A stretch of 64,000 nt of DNA from Mycolicibacter senuensis (GTDB lineage: Bacteria > Actinomycetota > Actinomycetes > Mycobacteriales > Mycobacteriaceae): NCBI RefSeq assembly GCF_002101885.1, contig NZ_LQPS01000035.1:1-64000 (forward strand), in the 5' to 3' direction. The notes beneath the pieces were generated by a model. It made no database searches. It saw nothing but the letters and a program-made list of their open reading frames with translations, and was not told where the DNA came from. The position numbers and the translations under genes were made by a program. Each line of letters starts with the position of its first letter. Position 1 is the stretch's first letter. Positions 54,600 to 64,000 of the stretch are shown in pieces.

Positions 54600-54719
54600 C
54601 GCGATAACCAATTGTTAGACCACCCGAAACTTCATGGACGGCTGGCCGTGTCGCGACGGTGACCTGGGCTGATGGCGATGGCCCGCGTCGCCCGGCTCCG
54701 CCGCGCTTGCGACCGGCGT

Positions 54720-54725
54720 TAGGCT
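54720..54725 (+). promoter_or_regulatory. Leaderless -10 box, Ddn-family gene
   Basis: TAGGCT with six bases to the ATG at 54732; no ribosome site. Confidence 0.5.
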
Positions 54726-54731
54726 GCACCC

Positions 54732-55169
54732 ATGGCTCTGAGCGGAGAATACGCACCCAGCACGTCGGATTGGGCCCGGCAGAACGCCGAGCAGTACATG
54801 GCTTCCGGTGGCACCGAGGGCACCGAGATGAAGGGCAAGCCGGTGGTGCTGCTGACCACCGTGGGCGCCAAGACCGGCAAGCTGCGCAAGACCCCGCTGA
54901 TGCGGGTGGAGCATGACGGTCACTACGCGATCGTGGCGTCGCTGGGCGGCGCCCCGCAGAACCCGGTCTGGTACCACAACGTGGTCAAGAATCCGCGGGT
55001 CGAACTGCAGGACGGCACCGTCACCGGCGACTACGACGCCCGCGAGGTGTTCGGCGACGAGAAGGCGCAGTGGTGGGAGCGCGCGGTGGCCGCCTGGCCC
55101 GACTACGCCGACTACCAGAAGAAGACCGACCGCGAAATCCCGGTGTTCGTGCTGACCCCGGTGGGGTGA
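54732..55169 (+). CDS. Ddn-family F420H2-dependent quinone reductase, Rv1558-like
   Basis: 145 residues, the Rv1558 position just before ilvA. Family blocks: [31 protein letters not shown] (cut here at the conserved GAKTGKLR F420 site), [22 protein letters not shown] (in two parts) and [20 protein letters not shown]. The group reduces menaquinone-like compounds or bicyclic nitroimidazoles using F420H2. No membrane helix. Confidence 0.9.
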   Translation: MALSGEYAPSTSDWARQNAEQYMASGGTEGTEMKGKPVVLLTTVGAKTGKLRKTPLMRVEHDGHYAIVASLGGAPQNPVWYHNVVKNPRVELQDGTVTGDYDAREVFGDEKAQWWERAVAAWPDYADYQKKTDREIPVFVLTPVG

Positions 55170-55197
55170 ACCCGCTGCTGGGTGGCACCATATTGCG

Positions 55198-56487
55198 GTG
55201 TCCGCCGAACTGCACCAGAACCGACGTGGCTCCAACGCCTGCCCGCTGAAAGCGGCCGATATCGACGCGGCCGCCCAGCGGATCGCCGACGTGGTGGCGC
55301 CCACTCCGCTGCAGCTCAGCGACCGGCTCTCGGAGATCACCGGTGCCACGGTGTACCTCAAGCGCGAAGACCTGCAGTCGGTGCGGTCCTACAAGTTGCG
55401 CGGCGCCTACAACCTGCTGGTGCAGTTGACCGCCGATGAGATCGCCGCCGGCGTGGTCTGTTCCTCGGCCGGCAACCACGCCCAGGGCTTCGCCTACGCC
55501 TGCCGGTCACTGGGCATTCGCGGACGGGTGTACGTGCCGGCCAAGACGCCCAAGCAGAAGCGTGACCGGATCCGCTACCACGGCGGGGAATTCATCGAGC
55601 TGATCGTCGGCGGGGCGACCTATGACATGGCCGCGGAGGCGGCGCTGGACGACGTGGCCCGCACCGGGGCCACGCTGGTGCCGCCCTACGACGACCTGCG
55701 AACGATGGCGGGTCAGGGCACCATCGCCGTGGAGCTCCTCGACCAGCTCGACACCGCACCGGATCTGGTCGTGGTTCCGGTCGGCGGCGGCGGCTGTATC
55801 GCCGGGATCACCAGTTACCTCGCCGAGCGGACCGCCGAAAGTGCGGTACTGGGGATCGAGCCGGCGGGGGCGGCCTCGATGATGGCCGCGCTGGCCGCCG
55901 GCGAATTGGTGACCCTGGATACCGTCGACCAGTTCGTCGACGGCGCCGCCGTCAAGCGCGCCGGCGCCCTGCCCTACGCCGCGCTGGCCGCCGCCGGCGA
56001 CATGGTGTCGGTCACCACCGTCGACGAGGGCGCGGTGTGCACCGCGATGCTCGACCTCTACCAGAACGAGGGGATCATCGCCGAGCCGGCGGGGGCGCTG
56101 TCGGTGGCCGGGCTGCTCGAAGCCGACATCACCCCCGGTTCCACCGTGGTCTGCCTGATCTCCGGCGGAAACAACGACGTGTCGCGCTACGGCGAGATCC
56201 TGGAGCGTTCGCTGGTCCACCTCGGCCTCAAGCACTACTTCCTGGTCGATTTTCCCCAGGAGCCGGGCGCGTTGCGGCGGTTCCTCGACGAGGTCCTCGG
56301 ACCCGGGGACGACGTCACGCTGTTCGAATACGTCAAGCGCAACAACCGCGAGACCGGCGAGGCCCTGGTCGGCATTCAATTGGGCTCGGCGGCGGATCTG
56401 GGTGGGCTGCTGGGCCGGATGCGCTCCTCGCAGATTCACGTCGAGCCGCTGGAGCCCGGCTCGCCGGCGTATCGCTATCTGCTCTGA
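55198..56487 (+). CDS. ilvA: Threonine ammonia-lyase
   Basis: 429 residues. PLP-dependent deamination of threonine to 2-oxobutanoate, the first step to isoleucine. SVRSYKLRGAYN has the PLP lysine (~66), SSAGNHAQG the substrate loop, GGGGCIAG the phosphate loop. The C-terminal regulatory ACT-like domain (~335-425, HYFLVDFPQEPGALRRFLDEVL) is short, as in Rv1559. GTG start. A threonine exporter gene follows 57 bases later, so the two may balance threonine. Confidence 0.95.
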   Translation: MSAELHQNRRGSNACPLKAADIDAAAQRIADVVAPTPLQLSDRLSEITGATVYLKREDLQSVRSYKLRGAYNLLVQLTADEIAAGVVCSSAGNHAQGFAYACRSLGIRGRVYVPAKTPKQKRDRIRYHGGEFIELIVGGATYDMAAEAALDDVARTGATLVPPYDDLRTMAGQGTIAVELLDQLDTAPDLVVVPVGGGGCIAGITSYLAERTAESAVLGIEPAGAASMMAALAAGELVTLDTVDQFVDGAAVKRAGALPYAALAAAGDMVSVTTVDEGAVCTAMLDLYQNEGIIAEPAGALSVAGLLEADITPGSTVVCLISGGNNDVSRYGEILERSLVHLGLKHYFLVDFPQEPGALRRFLDEVLGPGDDVTLFEYVKRNNRETGEALVGIQLGSAADLGGLLGRMRSSQIHVEPLEPGSPAYRYLL

Positions 56488-56544
56488 GGGGCGGATCCGG
56501 CAGCACGGCGTGACCCGGGGTCCCCGAGCGGGTAGCCGGCGGGC

Positions 56545-57939
56545 ATGGTGTCATCGGAGACGATGCGTATGGATGAGACCGATGTTCGCCGGGTGCTCGA
56601 CATCGCCCTGCGGTTCGGACAGCTGCTGTTGGGATCGCAGGCCGGCACCGCCGATGTGGCCTCGAGCATGCTCGCGATCGCGACCGCCTACGGGCTGCCA
56701 CAGACCCAGGTGGACATCATGGCGAACTCGATCCGGGTGTCGGTGCCGCGCGGGGTGCCGGGCGCCCCGGTCACCGCGATGTATCTGGTGCAGTCGCGCT
56801 CCCTGGACTACACCCGGCTGCAGCTGGCCACCGACCTCGCCGAGCATGTCGTCACGAGCACGCCCGATCCGGAATGGGTGCAGCAGCAGCTGGACATCGT
56901 GAGCCGTGCCGACCATCCCTATCCGCGCTGGGTGGCCACCGCCGGCTGGGCGGTCATGGCCGGCTGCTTCTCGGTGCTGATCGGCGCCGGGCCGGTGATC
57001 GCGGTGATCTCGGCGGCCACCACCGCACTGATCGACCGGGTCGGCCGGGTGCTCAACGGCTGGCGGCTGCCACTGCTGTTCCAGCAGGTGGTCGCCGCAG
57101 CGGTGGCCACCGGCGTGGCCATCTGCCTGCACGCCGTCGGCTGGCTGCCCGCCGGCGCGTCGGTGTCACCGGTGGTGGCGGCCAACATCGTGGTGTTGTT
57201 GTCGGGGCTGGCCACCGTCGGTTCCGTGCAGGACGCCATCACCGGCTACCAGCTCACGGCCGTCTCGCGCGGGATGGACATCCTGCTCTCGTCGGCGGGC
57301 ATCCTGGTCGGCGTGTCCATCGCGGTGCGGATCGGGGACTGGTTCGGCGCCCAAGTCCGGGTCAGCGCCGAGATACCGGTCGCGGTGCTGAGCATGCCGG
57401 TGTATGTGCTGGCGGGCGCCATGGGCGCGGGGGCCGCCGCGATCGCCGGTTACGCACAGCTCAAGGCGGCGCTGGCGGCAGGCCTTGCGGGGGCGACCGC
57501 CACGCTGCTGGTCTTCGGACTGCGGCTGGTGGACGCCGACCCGATCGCCGGCTCCTTCATAGCGGCCGCGGCGACCGGTCTGGTCGGCACCCTGCTCGCG
57601 CCCCGGCTGCGGGTGACGCCGCTGGTGATCATCATGGCGGGCATCATCCCGCTGGTTCCCGGACTGACCGTGTTCCGCGGCTTCGTGCAGTTCGTCAACG
57701 GGCACCCCAATGCCGGCGGCACGGTGGGCCTGGCGATCGGGCTGGCGTTGGCGCTCGGTGCCGGCGCGGTATTGGGTCCGCTGCTGGCGCCTTCGGTGCG
57801 CCGGGAAATCGGCCGCTATCAGTTGCGCGGCCGTGGGCCCCGCGCGCGTCGGCTACGCAGCCCCTACCGGGTCCCGCAGCTGGCCGGTATCCGTTACCGC
57901 GGGCGGCGGCCCGGTGGCCCCGGGGGCGTAGCAGGCTGA
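56545..57939 (+). CDS. thrE: Threonine/serine exporter, ThrE type
   Basis: 464 residues: a ~110-residue soluble N-terminal part (VRRVLDIALRFGQLLLGSQAGTADV, typical ThrE start), then about ten membrane helices, ThrE and ThrE_2 halves fused, with GFVQFVNGHPNAGG between late helices and an Arg-rich tail (RGRGPRARRLRSPYR). ThrE exports threonine and serine by proton antiport. Not present between ilvA and treX in M. tuberculosis, where treZ/treY and a VapBC pair sit. ATG start; a second ATG at 56563 is possible. Confidence 0.9.
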   Translation: MVSSETMRMDETDVRRVLDIALRFGQLLLGSQAGTADVASSMLAIATAYGLPQTQVDIMANSIRVSVPRGVPGAPVTAMYLVQSRSLDYTRLQLATDLAEHVVTSTPDPEWVQQQLDIVSRADHPYPRWVATAGWAVMAGCFSVLIGAGPVIAVISAATTALIDRVGRVLNGWRLPLLFQQVVAAAVATGVAICLHAVGWLPAGASVSPVVAANIVVLLSGLATVGSVQDAITGYQLTAVSRGMDILLSSAGILVGVSIAVRIGDWFGAQVRVSAEIPVAVLSMPVYVLAGAMGAGAAAIAGYAQLKAALAAGLAGATATLLVFGLRLVDADPIAGSFIAAAATGLVGTLLAPRLRVTPLVIIMAGIIPLVPGLTVFRGFVQFVNGHPNAGGTVGLAIGLALALGAGAVLGPLLAPSVRREIGRYQLRGRGPRARRLRSPYRVPQLAGIRYRGRRPGGPGGVAG

Positions 57940-57979
57940 GCCGGGGAGTCGTCGCGGCCCGATCGCGGCGCGGCCGGTC

Positions 57980-60117
<2,138 letters not shown>

Positions 60118-60127
<10 letters not shown>

Positions 60128-62343
60128 CCGGTGGCCGCACCCATCTGCCGGCCGAGTTCACCGGTCATGGTGCGCATATAGGTCGCCGAGAGGTGATGGG
60201 AGTCGTGATAGATCAGCACATTGCCCTCCACCGCGCGGCAGATGTCGGTGTCGCACACCGCGTCGGACAGATCCAGCGGCTTGAGCAGCGGGAAGCGTTC
60301 GACGAAGTCCAGGGTGGGGTTGCGGTCGACGAGAACTTCGGAGCGTTTGATGCCGCACGACACCGCGTCGCCCCCCGATGCCAGGCAGTCCGCCGGCTGG
60401 AACGGTTGGCCGTCGCGTACCAGCCAGGGCGTGTCACGAATTCCGAGGATGGGGATTTTGTTGTCGGACAACTGTTTCCAGATCCCGATGTAGGTCCCCG
60501 GCATCACGTCGCCGGGTTTGATGTTCCACGGCCGGGTGGCGGTGGTGAACACGTAGTCGGGGTGATCGGCGATCAGCTTGTTCATCGTCTTGCCCACCCA
60601 TTCGTAGCACTGCGGGTAGGGCGCGTTGTTGCCCATGATCAGCGGCACCTTCTCGGTGGACAGCGGGCAGCCCATCTTGAGGTAGGTCACCACTTTGAAG
60701 TGGTGCCGCTGGCCGAGGATGTCCAGTGCGGGCAACCAGTGTTCGGCATGTGATCCGCCGGCCAGCGCGACGGTGCGGCTGGCTTCCGGGTCGCCGTAGG
60801 TGCAGTTGATCAGGGCCGGATTGCTGAAGGTGCTGATGCACCCGTCCCGGGTGGAGCGGGGCAGGTCCTTCTTGGCCTCCAGGATGGTGGGCCGCATCCG
60901 CAGCTTGGGGACGCGCTGATGTTTGAGCAGTGCTCGGGCGCCCGGGTAGTCGTCCTTGCTGAGTTTGGCCAGTTCCTTACCGCTGGCGCGCTGGTCGGTG
61001 ACGTGCTCGCGCCAGGTGAACGACGTCGCGGTCAGCGCCACACCCAGCAGCACCACCGTGGAGCCCAGCGCCAGCGTCGGCCGCTTCCACCAGCCGGGTG
61101 ACGGCTTGCGCCAGGGTTTGCGCCGCGCCGGAGGGGCCCCGGCGCCGGACGGTGCGCGGTAGCGCAGCGGGTCCTCCACGAGCCGGGTGGTCAGGTAGGC
61201 CAGCACGCCGGACAGCAGCAGGATCGCCGCCCCCTCGAGCGCCGAGGCGTGCCGGTTGCCGGTGTAGGACAACCAGAAGATCAGCAGCGGCCAGTGCCAC
61301 AGGTACAGCGAGTAGGCAATCGCCCCCAGGGTCACCAGCGGCCCGCTCGCCAGCCACCGGTTGGGCCAGGGCAGTTTGCCGCTGGTGCTCGGGTGCGCGT
61401 GGCGGTTGGCCCCGGCCAGGATGAACGCCACCGTGGCGCCGACCGGCACCAGCGCCCAGGGGCCGGGGAATTCTTGCACGCCTTCGATCAGGGCGCCGCA
61501 GCTCAGGATCGCCGCCAGTGCCACGGTGGCGACGGTGGTCCGCAGCCACATCGGCCAGCGGATATAGGGGATGAGCGCCCCGGCCAGTGCGCCGAGCAGC
61601 AGTTCCCAGGCGCGGGCGAAGCTGTTGTAGTAGGCCAGCGACTGGTTGGCCTGGTGGGCGACGATCGCGTACCAGAACGACGCCACGGTCAGTGCGGTGA
61701 GCAGCACCACGAACGCCGAGCGCAGGTGGGTGCGCAGCAGGCGCCGGAAGGCGAACGCGAAACCGAAGATCAGCAGCAGGAAACTGAGATAGAACTGGCC
61801 CTGCACCGACATCGACCAGATGTGCTGCAGCGGGCTGACGGCCTCACCGGCACGCAGGTAGTCCGAGGCGGTACGCGCCAACTCCCAGTTCTGGTAGTAG
61901 CCCAGGCTGGCCAGGCTCTGGTCGGCGAAGGTCTCCCAGCGGGTCTGCGGCTGGATCCATATCGTCAGCACCGCGCACGCTGCCAGCACCACCACCAGGG
62001 CCGGCAGTAGTCGGCGGACCAGCCGGATCAGGTCGGGCACCGGTGACAGCGACGAGGACGGGTTCAGCGCCACCCGCAGCAGCTTGCCGCCGAAGAAGAA
62101 GCCGGACAGCGCCAGGAAGACGTCGACCCCGCCGGAGACCCGCCCGAACCAGACGTGGAACACCGCCACCAATGCGATCGCGACACCGCGCAGCCCGTCG
62201 AGGTCGTGACGGTAGAAACCCTCCTTGCGGGTGCCCATCGCGGCGGCCGGCCCGGCGGCCGGAACGGCTCCGGCGACGGGCCCCCCAGCGGGGGGTGCCG
62301 CAACAGGTGTTGCCGCCGGTCGCGGCGGGGAGAGGGCAATCAT
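60118..62343 (-). CDS. OafA-like acyltransferase with SGNH domain, Rv1565c-like
   Basis: 741 residues. N-terminal acyltransferase-3 domain of about ten helices (DLDGLRGVAIALVAVFHVWF with the conserved His; LYLWHWPLL). Then a soluble, periplasmic SGNH-like domain with GGSHAEHWLPAL as the GDS-type Ser region and YHDSHHLSATYMRTM as the Asp/His block. Such fusions O-acetylate cell-envelope glycans. Matches the Rv1565c position. TAGATT (62355-62360) is the likely -10 box, 11 bases before the ATG. Confidence 0.92.
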
Positions 62344-62354
62344 GATCGCCCGAT

Positions 62355-62360
62355 AATCTA
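62355..62360 (-). promoter_or_regulatory. -10 box for acyltransferase-treX operon
   Basis: TAGATT on the minus strand, eleven bases before the ATG at 62343. Confidence 0.4.
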
Positions 62361-62414
62361 CCTAACCGGACGGTGGAAACCGCATTCCAACCGCTGTGAC
62401 GTCCACCGGGTGTG

Positions 62415-63086
62415 TCAGGGGATGACCCGGGTCAGGTACGGGACCATGTTGGAGGTACGCGCCGGCGACACCGTGACCGCGGGGCTGGTGCCCTCGATCA
62501 TCTGGTTGTTGCCGAGGTACAGCGCGACGCTTTGCGTGCCGCCCGGCCCGTAGCAGAGCAGATCGCCGGCCCGGGCCTGCGCGGGCGGGACCTTCTGGCC
62601 GACACTGCACTGTTCGCCGGAGGTGCGCGGCATCTTGATTCCGGCGCCGGCGAACGCGTACTGGATCAACCCGGAGGCGTCGAACCCGACGGTGGTGGTG
62701 TCGGGGATGTCCTCGGTGGGCGCCGGCGTCGTTCCGGGCAGACCCGGGGTGGTTCCCGGCAGGCCCGGCGTCGTCCCCGGCAGACCCGGGGTGCTGCTGC
62801 CGGCCGCGACGGGACCACCGGGCCGGCTGGTGCGGCCGGTGAGATCGGTCAGCGCGCCGCGGGTGGTGGCCGCCCTGGCCCGAGCGTTGTTGGTCGGGCC
62901 GTTGATGTCGCCGCCGCCGTAGACGAACGGCACCCCGCGCTGCGACAGCGCACGCTGGACCACGCGGTCCACCAGCTGGCTCTGGCCGGTCTGGGAGAGC
63001 GGGTCGGCCCCGGCCGGGCCGGCGGCGCTCAGTGTCGGGGCCATTGCCGCTGCCAGTGCGATAACGGTGGCGCAGATGCGTTTCAT
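62415..63086 (-). CDS. ripD: RipD-like NlpC/P60 protein, catalytically dead
   Basis: 223 residues with a signal peptide (CATVIALAAAMAPTLSAAG). NlpC/P60 domain in two parts: RALSQRGVPFVYGG, then GFDASGLIQYAF where the catalytic Cys is Ala, and QSVALYLGNNQM where the His is Ser. RipD (Rv1566c) of M. tuberculosis has the same losses and binds peptidoglycan without cutting it. Between them lies a 60-residue linker with three PGLPGTT repeats. AGGAGA before the ATG. Rv1567c, which follows in M. tuberculosis, is absent here. Confidence 0.93.
   Translation of the reverse strand: MKRICATVIALAAAMAPTLSAAGPAGADPLSQTGQSQLVDRVVQRALSQRGVPFVYGGGDINGPTNNARARAATTRGALTDLTGRTSRPGGPVAAGSSTPGLPGTTPGLPGTTPGLPGTTPAPTEDIPDTTTVGFDASGLIQYAFAGAGIKMPRTSGEQCSVGQKVPPAQARAGDLLCYGPGGTQSVALYLGNNQMIEGTSPAVTVSPARTSNMVPYLTRVIP
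62728..62790 (-). repeat. Three 21-base tandem repeats in ripD
   Basis: Units at 62728-62748, 62749-62769 and 62770-62790 encode PGLPGTT three times; they differ at a few third positions. A Pro-rich flexible linker results. Confidence 0.85.
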
Positions 63087-63260
63087 CGGACATCTCCTTT
63101 CGCGCCGGTAATCACGGCAGCATCATTGGTCACTTCTGTCACAAAGCGTACCGGCGGTTACGCGTGATTCCCCGCCGCCGTGGAGAAATTCGGCAACCTG
63201 TGACCGAACGGTTACGCCGGTGGCCGTCCGCACCACTGGTCCGCACTACTGTCGTCAGTC

Positions 63261-64000
63261 ATGTCCGCGTTGAGTCCCGACCAGATCAGCGCGATCGACG
63301 CCGCACATCTGTGGCACCCCTACAGCACGATCGGCGCCGGAACACCGGCCCCGACGGTGGCGGTGGCGGCCCGGGGCGCCTACCTGACGCTGATCGTCGA
63401 CGACGCCCCGGTCGACGTGCTCGACGCGATGAGCTCCTGGTGGACCGCTATCCACGGTCACGGCCACCCGACGCTGGACGCCGCGCTGACCGCGCAGCTG
63501 GGCACCATGAACCACGTCATGTTCGGCGGGCTCACCCACGAGCCGGCCGCCCGGCTGGCCCAGCTGCTGGTGGACATCACCCCGGCCGGGTTGGACACGG
63601 TGTTCTTCTCCGACTCGGGTTCGGTGTCGGTGGAGGTGGCGGTGAAGATGGCGCTGCAGTATTGGCGCGCGCGCGGACGCCCCGGCAAGCACCGGTTGAT
63701 GACCTGGCGCGGCGGTTACCACGGCGACACGTTCGCCCCGATGAGCATCTGCGATCCCGACGGCGGCATGCATTCGCTGTGGCGGGACGTCTTGGCCACG
63801 CAGCTGTTCGCCCCCCTGGTGCCCCGCGACTACGACCCGGCCTACACCGCCGCGTTCGAGGCGCAACTGGAGCGTCACCGCGATGAACTGGCGGCGGTAG
63901 TCGTCGAGCCGGTGGTCCAGGGCGCCGGTGGGATGCGCTTCCACGACCCGCGCTACCTGTCGGATCTGCGCGAGGCCTGCAACCGCCACGGTGTGCTGCT
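63261..64000 (+). CDS. bioA: Adenosylmethionine-8-amino-7-oxononanoate aminotransferase, 3' end outside window
   Basis: First 246 residues of BioA, a PLP enzyme of biotin synthesis, at the Rv1568 position. Seen: [47 protein letters not shown] (PLP-phosphate site), [11 protein letters not shown] and [12 protein letters not shown]. The PLP lysine lies beyond the window. ATG 63261 has TACTGT (63247-63252) eight bases before it, so a leaderless start is likely. Divergent from ripD. Confidence 0.95.
   Translation, partial: MSALSPDQISAIDAAHLWHPYSTIGAGTPAPTVAVAARGAYLTLIVDDAPVDVLDAMSSWWTAIHGHGHPTLDAALTAQLGTMNHVMFGGLTHEPAARLAQLLVDITPAGLDTVFFSDSGSVSVEVAVKMALQYWRARGRPGKHRLMTWRGGYHGDTFAPMSICDPDGGMHSLWRDVLATQLFAPLVPRDYDPAYTAAFEAQLERHRDELAAVVVEPVVQGAGGMRFHDPRYLSDLREACNRHGVL

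Noticed and set aside
62728..62790. Short tandem repeats as a CRISPR array
   Set aside because: They are in-frame, adjacent without spacers, and code for a Pro-rich linker in RipD.
63164..63886. Plus-strand frame overlapping bioA
   Set aside because: Wrong frame relative to the clear BioA motifs; Arg/Gly-rich shadow.

Overview
The window is high-GC DNA from a member of the Mycobacteriaceae. The right half keeps the gene order of Mycobacterium tuberculosis Rv1536-Rv1568: ileS, dinX, ansA, lspA, rluD-like, dnaE1, Rv1558-like, ilvA, treX, Rv1565c-like, ripD, bioA. It is not the tuberculosis complex itself, because many genes are inserted or missing. The species cannot be fixed from the sequence. 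No rRNA, tRNA, CRISPR array, insertion sequence or prophage was seen.

Region 1 (1-16.9 kb) is the 3' part of a phthiocerol-type (Pps-like) polyketide assembly line: a cut-off module with AT end, dead-looking DH, KR and ACP, then a PpsD-like module, a PpsE-like terminal module with a condensation-type domain, and a PapA5-like acyltransferase directly after it. The genes overlap or nearly touch, so they form one operon. An LCM-family methyltransferase converges on papA. It shares a back-to-back promoter with a flavodoxin / DUF2505 / nitroreductase operon.

Region 2 (17-23.3 kb) holds three tandem copies of an uncharacterised exported mycobacterial protein family and a convergent, exported PE-PPE-domain hydrolase that lacks a PE or PPE domain. 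Region 3 (23.4-35.2 kb) looks like lipid tailoring and export: a fused SDR/alpha-beta hydrolase, two Rv2952-like methyltransferases with the same promoter decamer, an SDR-P450 operon, an AurF-type diiron oxygenase, a Baeyer-Villiger type flavoprotein and an MmpL transporter. Regions 1 and 3 together suggest a PDIM-like lipid whose structure differs from phthiocerol dimycocerosate. This is inference.

Region 4 (35.2-64 kb) is mostly core genome: tandem hemerythrin genes behind a palindromic operator, ileS under a translational T-box riboswitch, dinX, ansA, lspA, rluD-like, dodecin and dnaE1. It also holds a ribbon-helix-helix/PIN-like toxin-antitoxin pair, a MerR regulator divergent from an F420-type oxidoreductase, a small secreted protein with a possible decayed paralogue upstream, echA, a DUF488 gene without a normal start codon, ilvA followed by a threonine exporter, treX without treY/treZ beside it, an OafA-like acyltransferase, ripD and the 5' part of bioA. 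Many genes have a TANNNT-like -10 box 6-8 bases before the start codon, the layout of leaderless mycobacterial mRNAs.
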